Source of the DNA: Apium graveolens | Lineage: Eukaryota; Streptophyta; Magnoliopsida; Apiales; Apiaceae | Assembly: GCF_009905375.1 (NCBI RefSeq) | Contig: NW_027417544.1 | Location: 62,001 to 126,000, forward strand | DNA length: 64,000 nucleotides | Reading direction: 5' to 3' | Shown here: piece by piece, positions 48,282-59,835 of the stretch | Layout of the letters: each line of letters starts with the position of its first letter | Position numbering within the stretch: position 1 is the first letter of the stretch | Program-made: the position numbers and the translations under genes | Notes under the pieces: model-generated | The model's input: the letters and a program-made list of their open reading frames with translations, nothing else | Told to the model about the DNA's origin: nothing | Databases searched by the model: none

Positions 48282-49475
48282 ATGGCAGATAACGAAACTC
48301 AACAAAATGTGCGGTCAGCATTAGCCATAAACCAAATCAACAACAATATGAGCAGATATGAAACCCTCAAATTTCCAATCTTGAAAATTAATAAATACCC
48401 TTTCTGTAAAGTGGAGAAGACTATATGTCTGCACGTAACAGATCGTGAATACTCGAAGGGATTTATGATGGACCTCATTAGCCCATGAAATTGGTTGTTA
48501 CTATTATCGTCAAGAAAAAAAGGCAAAAGTCGGACATTTTTGCATAAAAATCTAGACAGTGTGATTTCCCCTAGGTTTATTGGATGCAAAACTATCAAGG
48601 AAATTTGAGACACTTTGGTGGTTAAGTGTAAAGCACAACGCCTTTCAAGAAGATTCGAAGGACAATGCTCTATCACCGGTATGAGCACTTTGACTCAAAA
48701 GTTGATGAGTCTTTGTTTGAAATCTATGATATATTTGAGAAATTGTTGAATGATTTGTCACTTGTTGACATAGAGTATGATCCAACATATTCAAACTTGA
48801 AGGTTCTTCTTGCAATCCCTCAAAAGTGTGACTTGAAAGTTATACCAATAAGGGATAACTATGATCTTGAAGATACATCTCTAGTTGAGATATATGGAAT
48901 TGTGAAACTAATGAACCCCAGATGGGTTAGAAAATTTAGACGAAATAGGACAAGACATGTTTCTCTAAGGGTAGAGGAAAAAGAAGAGAAAAATTTGAAA
49001 GAAAGGGTCATTTCAAAATGAAAGGCCATGATTGTAAAGTCTGACACTCAGTCTCAAATATTCCTCATGACTTACAAAATTATTCAAGAACTGAAATTGA
49101 TCATGGTAATGATCAAGATATCCTACAAATTGATACTCTTTTAGTTAAAAAGTTTAGAAATATGGGGTATATAGACTTCAAAAAAAATGTTTTTAAAAAA
49201 AAGGCTGTAGTTACTCAAACTTTACCGTGATAAGAGGAATTAAAGGAAAAATGATCGCAAGGAGTCAAGGTATGGGAAAATTACAAGTCAAAGATCAAGT
49301 GCTATAATTGTGATGAAGTCGGACACTTTGCTGCTCATTTATAAAGCCAAACTCTGAGAAGAAGCAAGCTTTGATCAGCAAGAAGAAGAATTGAAGCAAG
49401 TTTTGACCAGAAGAACAATTGGGATGATACATTACAAGAGTACAAACTATGCTCATAAAAAATTGCATAATGTTG
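48282..49475 (+). pseudogene. gag: Ty1/copia gag relic, unit 6
   Basis: It starts MADNETQQNV and reads 68 codons to DLISP. A second frame of 118 codons lies at 48665-49021, ending in RHVSLRVEEKEEKN. The zinc knuckle is the best preserved in the window, CYNCDEVGHFAAH, followed by a stop where the last Cys should be. The tail with IHYKSTNYAHK-type sequence in another frame is shared with other units. No pol. Confidence 0.8.
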
Positions 49476-50739
49476 TGTATTTCTAACAAAGTAAATTTTA
49501 TTTTATATAGGATTAGTCTTTTTTCTATTATAAAGGGCTTTTCATAATTTTAGGTAAAAGTTACAAAATATATTAATGGAGATTAAATAATTTAAACATG
49601 TATATTTTATTTGGTTCAATGATATTATCTTGTTAAACTAACACGGTTGAACAATCAACTTTTGGAAATTTATATGAAATATTGATAGTAAAGTCAATAT
49701 TTATTTAAATTGAAAAGATATCAATTAGTGTAAATTAGTTTTTATGATTTTCTTGCTAATAAAATATGTTAAACACATTATTGAGACGTCATTCTAAGGA
49801 TAAAATAAAGAACATGAACTCATAAATTGTTATGATAAAAAAAACACATTATTCTCAAATCTACTTACTCAAATTTACAAGGAAAATATAATATTGTAAA
49901 AAATAAAACTTAATTAATCATCATAAAAATATTTATGTTTGCAAAATAAATTGTACAAATTAAATACTCAATATTGAATTATAAAGTAACTTATATAAAA
50001 TATGTAAATGTAAAGATTAATGAATATTAATATGTCTTTTCTAAAAAAATACACAACATTAATAAATGAATAAGAAAATATGTTATATACTGAATATGAA
50101 AAAAATTTGTTTTATCTTTATGGCCTCCCCACAACACCTAGTATTTTAGAAAAATTATAAGTTTAAATAATTCGATAAAAATAATGAACAATTTTCCAGG
50201 ATCCAATTTAAAGTCCAATTATATAACAACTAAATCGACTAATTATTATTGAATCAATATTTGTAAATAAGGTACTTAATACTGATAAAGGCTATATTAA
50301 AATAAATTATATTTAGTGTTAAATATAAACCATAAAAAAAATTGAAAAACTCGTCTGATTCGATCTTAAGAAAGTCATATTTAAAAAGGCCCGAAGCTCT
50401 CTGTACATATATTTTATTATAAAATTTTGCTTCTCTCCTAAAGAGAAAAACTTGGATTAACTCAAATTCGGAATTTTAAAAATATCGAAATAATTTTTTT
50501 GATAGTTTTATTTTTCATCCAATTTTTTACACTAAAATATTTTGGGATAAAATTCTAAATCGGTTAAAATTTTACACATCTTTAATATATTTAAAGAAAA
50601 TTTAACAAATGTACATTATTTTTCGAAGAAACGAAAGGTAATAAAATTAAGTTTTTTACATATATCTAATTTGGACGTGCCGTAATTTGCGCCATTCTTG
50701 GGCCTCAAAATTTTGTATAAAATCCAGATTTTAAACACT
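49476..50739. other. AT-rich spacer, unit 6 (truncated)
   Basis: Spacer sequence that stops at the 50728 deletion junction. No gene recognised. Confidence 0.6.
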
Positions 50740-52784
50740 ATGAGATATTGTCGCTTGTGAATTTTCGCACATAAAATCATATAATAACTCTATGTTAAAT
50801 TCTAGAAATATATAAAAATACTTTCCAAGAGAATCAAAAATTAATAACTTGTCGTTCTCTCTCTGAGAACAACTTTGTCATCAATATCACCAACACCAAG
50901 AAAATGCTTGATGTACCAATGGATCATCATTCTATTCTTAATGATATATAATGATATTGCTAAATGGTAAGGTTTTCTCCAAAAACTTTATCAAAATATC
51001 CCCAATTTATTTTAGTTCCTCTATAAGAGAATGGTAATGTGTGATATGATAGCTGAGTAATGGTATTTGATTTCTTAAACCTTAAATCTAATAAACATGG
51101 TCAACAATATGGAAATTAAAATTAATCTAAATTTAAAATAAATAAGAAAATAATAGAGATGATAGAAACATTACAATTTTCCTCGTATGCTGGTGGATTA
51201 TAGAGTGTTATATACATGTATTTCTCAATACATGGAGGCTATAATTTTTTCTAATGTAGTACTTCGAAATGGAGAAATTTGATCAAAATTAAAGAGTGGT
51301 TATTAATTAGAGATACAAATTGTGTTCAATTTAGTTTTACTTACACATATTTCTCAACAAATCAATTCTATGTTAAAATCCTTTTTATCCATATAATTAA
51401 AAAATTGAGTTCTAGTGGCCTATACTTGAATCTGGTACATGGTAAAAAGGAAAGAATAAAGCGTACCAAAGTTTTTTAAGTTGTAAAAGAGAACTTCAAT
51501 CGTTATATCAATAAATCTCCATTCCAACCTATCTTATGCCTTAAAATATCAATTCTAACCCAACCACGCCCTTTTTTTCCCTTGTGACTTCAAATACAAG
51601 CATTGTATTATGAGCTAATAGTCTCCCTTCATTAAAAGCACTCTGTTTGTTAGACACTATCTAGATTTAACATAGTTTTAACTTATTCACCACCACCTTC
51701 GATAGTATGCGCATGAGAACATTATAAAGATAGATAGGTCAAAGATCTTACATATGTTTGGGTTGTTTAACCATAGAAATAAGACATACAAGCATAAGAT
51801 TTAGTTCCCTTGGCCCATGTCCTGTATCAAAGAAAATCTGACAAAATAAAACAACATATCTTTTGAAAATATTTCAATACGTTTGAAAAATGCCGGGTTC
51901 GACCCATGTGGATCTAGTGACTTGTATTAATTCATGAAAAAGACTACATTCTTAACTTCCTACTCCCTAATAGGTACTATGATCTAGTGATTGTGAAATA
52001 ATAATTAAAAAAAGTTTACAAAAAGGGAAAAATTTGACACAACCTTAATCAAATAACCATATGTCAAACAAAATGGTAAATTTTGAAGTAAATTTAAACA
52101 ACTTACCCGAGCAGAAACAAAACTATGTAAAGCGATAGAAAAAAACATATGTGTGTGTACTATCCAACTAAATCATAGTGGAATCCATGTAGATGTGGAG
52201 GCCATAACAAGGAATATCAGATATGCATGTCCCATAATTACAATATACCTGTTTGTCTTGTCATGATTTTGGTATTTTTGTTTATAACTATGAGCCAAAG
52301 CCAAAGCGACCAAATCGAGATGTTCCTCCCGACTCTGATGTTTTATCTTGAGCAGAAGATGCTTTTTTGATGAGTCGATTTGATCCAAGTTTGTGGAGAA
52401 ACCACCTTGTAAAGAGAAAGTTAGATACCGGGATTTGTAAATAACAATCTGAGAATCTCATATTGTAATTTAATTTAATTCCTTATCACCAAATGATAAG
52501 GAGTTGTCAAAAAAAGAGCAGAAAATGTTTTACCTATCCAAGGGAATCCATGTTATAAAAGATGGAAACCTTTCCACTTTTGCTAACTTGATACGTTTCC
52601 CTGTAGTAGGAAGCAACATGATAGTTGCAGAGCAATGTCCTCCATCAAAACTATAGATGTCATTTTCTTCGTTATTTATATTAATAACATATGGCCTCTC
52701 CGTCCTTGAACTATTCTTGTTATCAACACTTGTGGTATCTCTTCTTTCAACATATTTCTTCTCACTTCCCGTATCTTGGGTCAT
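50740..52784 (-). pseudogene. 5' half of the unidentified gene relic, unit 6
   Basis: The first exon-like block (52784-52535) is uninterrupted here: MTQDTGSEKKYVERRD, then GGHCSATIMLLPTTGKR and LAKVERFPSFITWIPLD before a GT donor. A second block at about 52408-52249 reads LDQIDSSKKHLLLKIKHQS and HLDLVALALAHSYKQK up to a GTATAT donor-like site. The MIHWYIKHF block is near 50870-50935. The 3' exons are deleted. The short motif VERFPSFITWIPLDR faintly recalls the VERIPPYTTWIFLDR motif of plant E(z)-type proteins, but nothing else supports that family. Confidence 0.5.
51490..51974 (-). mobile_element. LINE (L1-type) reverse-transcriptase fragment, unit 6
   Basis: Duplicate of the fragment at 22752-23223 and more decayed: GAGTAG replaces GAGGAG at the EEEV motif and stops fall within the CLIPK-RPI stretch. 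RILSKVVVNK and SNKQSAFNEGRLLAHNT remain, then FEV and VGLEL in a frame that matches the LINE consensus better than the unit 1 copy. Same position in the gene relic, so it predates the duplication. Confidence 0.8.
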
Positions 52785-53646
52785 TTTCTCACAATTTTCG
52801 TTTATCTTTTTTTTAAAATGAAACCATTAAAAAATTATAAGATGTGAATTATAATAACACTTGCTTAATTGATTATTAATAAACAAGTATACAAACACCT
52901 TTATATGACCTAGGCGATTGGACACAAGTTTTTTATTTAACGAGTCAATATATAATAAAATATCTGAAAGTATTGAATTTTTTCTTTATAGTACTTCATT
53001 CTATAAAGATTAACAAACTATAAGAACACGGTGCAAACAAAAAATCCAAAATACAAATCCTAGTTTTACAACAACAAGTGATTCCTCACAATTTCTTACC
53101 AATGTCATTTCAAACAAATCCCAATACAACTCAGAACTGATAATAAGACACGATTGACATATAAACATGATTTAATAAATAAACCCTAATTAACACATAG
53201 TGTAACCTTGATAAAAGATCCCAAACACAAAATAACATAAAAACAAAAAAGCAAGGAGGTAAATTAAACAATAATTAATAATAATCGACCAAATTTAATC
53301 TTCTCCTAAATTATTTTAGTGAATTAAAAGAACTTTAGAAAAGATGATTTGGGAAAAAAATACATTTCGTTCAAGGTTTAATCTTTTCCGAGATTTAATC
53401 GACTTGCAGCTTGAGTCTTTACAAAGATTTAATATTCAGTGTTTGAGAGAAATATTTCAGCAAAGATTTAATCTTTCGCTGCAGTGGAGATTGTTTGATA
53501 GTCTGTGTTTTTTTTTATTTAATAGACAGCCGAGAAAATAATTTCAGCAAGCCCGCTCACAAGTTTTGAACAAGACCGCCTAACTTTTGGGTCCAAATTT
53601 CTGATCTACTGTAACGATTATATAATGTATTGTAATAACATGTATT
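52785..53646. other. Noncoding stretch upstream of gene relic, unit 6
   Basis: Counterpart of 24033-24898, with the same TTTAATCTT motifs and AAAGATTTAATCTTT palindrome near 53464-53478. No gene. Confidence 0.4.
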
Positions 53647-54607
53647 TGTAATGATCTCGAAATTTTGTTGATTTAGTTGCAATGTTTTTAAAATCCCTTG
53701 CAATAGACGTGAAATCACCTTTCAACAGCAACGTTTTTTAGACAGTTTTTAAAAATCTGGTTGCAAAAGAAATTATATGGTATAGTGAACTAAACCTTGT
53801 ATAACCATTATTCATCTAATACCTGATTCTCCTACAGGCTGGAAGTTATTCCTCATACATACCCTGATATACCCTAGTGATATTTATGAATTGCATTATA
53901 CTCTGAAATAAATGTTTTATCATTATTAATTATGATTCTGTTTTATTGAATTATAATATTTATCATGTTGAATTGTTATAGAATTGGATAGATTTATAAA
54001 TATGGAACAGATTCGTGTTCAGACCAGATTGGTGGTCATATTAGGCCAATGTGTGCCTTGGATCCGGTATAGAGATCAGAGTTGTGTGCCTTGATCGGGG
54101 TTAGTGTGTCACTTATCAGCAGCCTAACCTTGGTTTTAAACTTAAAATAAATATCCAATTCTAACAATTGCTTAACAAGGAACTAGATTCCTATGAATCA
54201 TTTCAATTGATCATTGTTTACACCCAGTTATTGTTATTATAACTTGCTGAGCTAGTTAGCTCACCCGTGTGAATCTGTTTAGGTCATTCTACAGTTAAAA
54301 TGGAAATTGTTGGTAACGAGGATCCCCAGTCCAGTATGCGATCTAGGATTCCCGGTTGAGTTGGATCGAGCTAGTTTGAGTTATGCAAGTTTGTAAGAAT
54401 GATTTCATTTTCAGTTGTAAGTTAAACTAGTTGGGATTTGATATGACGTAATAAAAGTCAAGGTTGTGGTTGGTTTTCATACTTTCACCTATTGGGATCC
54501 GTGGTTGCGTAAATAAGGATAATTGTATATAATATTTCATATACAGGTTTATATAATATGTGTGTTGTGAATCCCAAACTTCTGACCCGGGTTCGGAGGG
54601 CGTCACA
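53647..54607 (+). mobile_element. Solo-LTR-like block, unit 6
   Basis: TGTAATGATC to GGGCGTCACA, again 961 bp, with a CTGAGCTAGTTAGCTCACCC stretch that is closer to chromovirus LTR sequence than the unit 1 copy. Flanking bases show no target duplication. Confidence 0.6.
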
Positions 54608-55281
54608 ACCACCATCTCCGAAGCTAAATCAACTACTAATGTAACCTAATATACAACCAGTGCTACCACTAAAGCTACCAACAATGCTACCATAAATTAC
54701 CACTAATAAGACTAACCAATATAACACCAATGCTACCACAATGTCAACTAGTCATTCCCCCACCAATACGATCACTAATCTACCACCAATTCCAACACCA
54801 ATGCCACTACTAAGACTAACCAATATAACATCAATGCTAAGTGGTCATGGATGGAACTGCTTAAGCTAGCACGAACTTCAACACCAACACCAATAATACC
54901 ACCACCAATTCTCCAGCAAAGATTACCGCTTTCAATGCCACCAATTGCACAAATAAGAGCTCCAAGACCAATGGCACCATCAATTCCAGCAAATCCACTA
55001 CTAATATTATCATTTCTTGTACCACCAATATAACCACTAAAGATGCTAGTCATGCTGCCACTAATCCCACTATTAAAACTACCCAATATACCACCAATGC
55101 TACTAACACTCATGCCATTATTAAAGTTACCACCAATGATACACCTTAAGTTAGCACAAACTTCACCACAAACAATCCCACCATAAATTTTACTCCTAAG
55201 ATTACAACTACTAGTGCCACAAATTAGACTAGTAAAATTACCACCACCAGTAACACCGCCAACAATATTACTACTGGATTA
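54608..55281. repeat. ACC-rich low-complexity tract, unit 6
   Basis: Same tract as in unit 1 but about 100 bp shorter. One of the two 184-bp repeats is lost or partly deleted, leaving TCAATGCTAAGTGGTCATGG as a junction near 54832. Confidence 0.75.
54775..55278 (-). CDS. Glycine-rich open frame, unit 6
   Basis: 168 codons open on the minus strand, beginning just after an acceptor-like TTAATCCAG. It shares FNNG, SIGGILGSF, SGYIGGTRNDNISSGFAG, IGGIESGNLC and GGGIIGVGVEVRASLSSSI with the unit 1 frame, then ends in an unrelated tail. Several Gly codons have changed to Cys or Ser, suggesting relaxed constraint. Coding status uncertain, as for unit 1. Confidence 0.3.
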   Translation of the reverse strand, partial: SSSNIVGGVTGGGNFTSLICGTSSCNLRSKIYGGIVCGEVCANLRCIIGGNFNNGMSVSSIGGILGSFNSGISGSMTSIFSGYIGGTRNDNISSGFAGIDGAIGLGALICAIGGIESGNLCWRIGGGIIGVGVEVRASLSSSIHDHLALMLYWLVLVVALVLELVVD

Positions 55282-57520
55282 AAGAAAAACCATAACTCTA
55301 TACTTTTCAAATAGTTATGGATCAATAGAAGTTACTAAGCAACGGGTTCTAGTGAGACTGAAAATGGTGACCCTACGTATTCATGTATTGAAAATATAAT
55401 TTCTTCAAACACTAAAAAATTTCCAAAACAAAGCCTACATCTCTATCAAGTAAGAAATCTCATTTTCAACCATGTGTGTTGTGAAATGAAGTTAAAGAGT
55501 GATGGGGCTTGGTGAGATGGGAAACTCCTAATACACTTAAACTTCATGTGTTATTAGGTCAACAAAGAGTAATTTAGAGTTGTTTGTCATATATACATTA
55601 AAAAAATAAAAAACACACGGCACATAGATCCACTTGTACTATGTGTATTTATATTTATAATATATATTGGCATGGTAAAAGTTAAAAAATAACAAAGAAA
55701 CCTTACACCTTACATTGATGAATACGAGAAAGGGAAGGCACTTGGAGCATTTTCTTCATTATTTTTAGAACTTGTTGCAAGTAGCAAGAAAAATATAATT
55801 CCTGTGAAAATATCTCTAAAGTAAGGTCATACATAAGCATAAAATAAATTTAGTAGTATAATTCAACAAATATGAACATAGAATATAAATAATAAGTGGG
55901 CTTCTTTTCTATAAATTTTCATTTTTTCATATACCTTGTACTTGATTATTTATGAAGAACAAAAAAAAATTAATACAAATGTAACTGATTTTTTTTCTAA
56001 CCTTGACATATAATCTTGAATGGATAATTCTTGACATAGAGGTCATGTAAAAATAAATACAAGTTACATTTTATGTAAATCTACATACATATACACAAGT
56101 AAAATGGGGTACTTATTTTAGTGTTTGATTTCTACCAAAAGTTTATGCAAATAACACATATGAAAAGAAAATGAAGAAACAGGGAAATATAAATTATTAC
56201 GTTAATTTTGTTAAACAACATAATTCATGATAAACAGTAAACCTTATCCACTTAGTCCTCCACCAATTCATTTCGAGATGTATTTAACCTTACAGCACCA
56301 AAACACTCTTTTATAGAAAATACAAATAACTCCAAAACCCTATTTCATGACCATGTACAAATTCATTTTGTTTGTAAGGCGGCATGTGCTCATATTAGGG
56401 TTTTACCTACCTTTTTAATATGTTATATTTTACAGGCCCAATTGTATATCATGGGTTTCAATGGGCACAATTTAGTTTAAATTGTTTTTTATCTTACTAT
56501 GAATTTCTTATTACAAATTCAAATTTTTTCTTTTTATAAAAATATAATAAAAATATAATTTAACAAAGTATGCTCCATGTATTATATAAACTAAATGGAT
56601 GTTGATTTACAACCATAAGTACACAAGCATTACTCTAATTTTTTGTGTATTGTAAATAAAATGAGATTCTATAAATTAAGTGGTAAGCATTGTATAAAAA
56701 AATTAACTAAAAATGACATTTTCTAGAAAATTTTAAATTTTATTTAGTGAAATTATATATAAATTCCCTACTGACCCCCTAAATAAGTATAATAGAAGTA
56801 CTACTATCATACATTCAAGTCTTAAAAACCTCTCACAATAATTGAGATATTATTGGTCATGTTAAAATTAATATTACCATGACAACACTTAATCAAATTA
56901 AATTTCTAGAGGTATAAGGTAGCATACCAAATTTTCGACAAACAAGTCATACGTATAGGAAAAATGATACAATTTTAAAAATATTTACTAATTGCTATTT
57001 TATTAAAACATAGGAATTAATATGAATGATAATATGATTGTTGATTTTTATTTTATTCTTATTCAATTTGATTTGAACATGTAAAATGACAATATATTGT
57101 GGGTAACACTACATATACCATATTCATTCACTGGTTGATTGAGAAAAATCTAAATTGGAAAGAAATTGAATGAGAAATACAGCTCATAGTGTCTAAGTAT
57201 ATAAGTTGTTGACTTGACCATCTGTACTTTAACATAATTATAATGAATATTTTCAATATTGTCAATTTTAATAAAAATTATTAATTAAAACAATGCTTAT
57301 ATTTATAAACTTCTTTTGTAACTCAAAATTTTCAATAGACAAGTTTTCCAACAAATTTTGGGTCTTTTCACAAGGTGGGTATGAAATGCAAAGAAATGTG
57401 TACCAAAATATAATTCCATTATTTTTAAGATGAATAAAGAGGATACGTATAAAAATTACTTCTAGAATTTCCTTTTTTGAATAAATTTATTAATATTAAA
57501 CTTTAATTCAAAAAAATAAT
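55282..57520. other. AT-rich tail, unit 6
   Basis: Counterpart of 26640-28950. The signal-peptide-like block is near 55742-55810. Otherwise no gene. A short duplication AAAAATATAATAAAAATATAA lies near 56537. Confidence 0.5.
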
Positions 57521-58700
57521 TATTTTAAAAAGATATGTAAAATTATTAATTTTACATGAACAAAGTTCAAAAAATATGTATATTCTACTAAGTTTGGCCT
57601 AAGATTTTATGTAATTCATCATTTATATTGATTTTGGTATGAAAATGACTATTATGGCCCAATAAGCAATTTTTTTTCTATATAACAAATAGTAAAAAAT
57701 GACTAGTTAAATTTCATACCAACTTTGTAATGTTTTGTTATGATTTGAATCTACGGGTTATATTAGTGTTAGAAAATATATTTTTTTTAAAAAATATTTT
57801 AATAATCATATAAAGTAATCATTTAAGTAGAAAATTATAAGTTTCTAACTTCAGTTGAGAAAATTTTATAACGAAAATATGTTTTCGACAAATAATTAAT
57901 GCTTACAAAAATATATTAAAATTATTTAAATATCATTTACATTACTTATATTTGTACTCACCATTTTTTATAGTTCTTTGAGTAATTTTAATCCAAATTA
58001 GTTATTTGAATAAACATTTCTTTTCTTGCAAATATTTTAAGAAAATATAAAAAAAATAATAAAATCACCAAATTCTAAGAAAAACTATTAAAAAAAGAGA
58101 TCAAAATTTAAATTCAAAGTTTGTCAAATCCCACAACATACCTCAATTTTTGTCCAAAGGGGGAACCTACCGATGTAGGTGGGAATTGAGTTCCTGAAAA
58201 TTAAAAAATGGTTTATAAAACTTCAAAAAATTTGGTGTGAAAAGTTGATGATATTAGTAAATAACTATCACATTTTTTCCATCAGTATTTCATATGAGTG
58301 TTTAATAAAAATGACCTCATCACTATTTATTGATGAATACTTCTCATCAACATTGTTCATATTAGTAATTTTTTGATATTATAGCATATGTTTTACGATT
58401 CTTTATTGATTTTATATTTATATTGATTGTGTAAGTCACTAGTAGGTTAACACTGTTGCATTTATTTTATCATACATATAACCTACAATCTCTCAAGATA
58501 TTTACTCATGTTCACCTAGAGAATTTTGTAATAAGTTTTTATTCAATAATATAAAAACTATTCTTCATTATTGAGTACATAATTGGATTTAATTGTTATA
58601 ATTATATTGACCCCCTCTATAGGTAATTAAAGGCCTAAAAATTGATATCAAAGTTTGGTGTTTATATAAAATCACTTTAAGATGCAGAAAATAATCATTA

Positions 58701-59835
58701 ATGGCAGATAATGAAACTCAACAAAATGTGGGGTCACCATTAACCATAAACCAAATCAACAACAATATGAGCAGATATGAAACCCTCAAATTTCCAATCT
58801 GAAAAATTAATGAATATCCATGTCTGTAAAGTCCAGATGACTGTATGTCTGCATGGGTAACAGATGGTGAATACTGGAAGGGATTTATGATTGGCTTTGT
58901 TGCTATTCGTAGTAAGAAAAAAATGCAAAAAGTCGCAACAATTTGCATAACAAGTCTAGACAGTGTGATGTGTCCCTAGGTTATTGGATGCAAAAACAAC
59001 CCGCTATCAAGAAGATTCGAAGGACGAATACTCTCAAGACATCACCAGTATGAGCACTTTGACTCAAAACATGATAAGACTTTGTTTGAAATCTATTTAG
59101 ATTTTAGAAATGTGTTGAATAATTTGTCACTGTGGACATAGCGGTATGATCCAAACATATTCAAACGTGAAGATTCTTCTTACACTTCCTCAAAAGTGTG
59201 ACTGGAAAGTTATATGAATAAGGGATAATTATGATCTTGAAGACACATCTCTAGTTGAGATATATCGAATTCTGAAAACTAATGAACTGGAGATGGAGTA
59301 GAAAAGTAAGACGAAATGGGACAAGACATGTTTCTCTCAGGGTAGAGGAAAAACAAGAGAGAAATTTGCAAGAAATAACCATTTCAAAATGAAAGGCCAT
59401 GATGTATATAGCTGACACTAAGTCTCAAATACTCATGATGACTTACAAAATTATTCAGGAACTGAAATTGATCATGGTAATTATGAAGATATCCTACAAA
59501 TTGATGCTCTTTTAGTTAAAAAGTTTAGAAATAGGGCTATATAGACTTCTAAAAAAATGCTTTTGAAAAAAAGGCTCTAGTCCTCAAACATTACCCTAAT
59601 AAGAGGAATTAAAGGAAGAATGATCCCAAGGAGTCAAGGTATGGGAAAATTACAAGTCGAAGATCAAGTGCTATAATTGTGAAGTCTAAACACTTTGCTG
59701 CTCATCAGAAAGCCAAACGTTGAGGAAGCAAGTCTTGATCAGCAAGAAGAAGAATTGAAGCAAGTTTTGACCAGAAGAACAATTGGGATGATACATTACA
59801 AGAGTACAAACTATGCTCACAAAAATTGCATAATG
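58701..59835 (+). pseudogene. gag: Ty1/copia gag relic, unit 7
   Basis: It starts MADNETQQNVGSP at an intact ATG. It is then broken by many 1-bp insertions and losses (for example CATGGGTAACAG, GGACGAATACTCTCAAGACATC), so no long frame survives. IRDNYDLEDTSLVEIY is still readable near 59218-59262. The zinc knuckle is frameshifted (TATAATTGTGAAGTCTAAACAC). PBS-like site TTGATATCAAAG at 58642-58653. Confidence 0.75.

Larger units (their letters stand above)
47771..57520. repeat. Tandem segment unit 6 (distal part retained)
   Basis: It starts at the same recombinant junction as units 3-5. At about 50728 AAAATCCAGATTTT jumps to AAACACTATGAGATATTGTCGC, removing the equivalent of about 20070-21975 of unit 1. 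From there to 57520 it parallels unit 1 from 21975 to 28940, including gene 5' half, LINE, LTR-like block, ACC-rich tract and tail. Confidence 0.85.

Noticed and set aside
33693..48688. 81-129-codon minus-strand frames and 62-codon MSDYTIMAF-type frames opposite gag
   Set aside because: Shadows of the gag relic on the opposite strand; the gag strand matches a known family.
52530..52784. Possible Enhancer-of-zeste (CLF/SWN) N-terminal fragment
   Set aside because: Only a motif of about 15 residues (VERFPSFITWIPLDR) is similar. The expected downstream NQRM...VVGRR sequence and all other blocks do not match.
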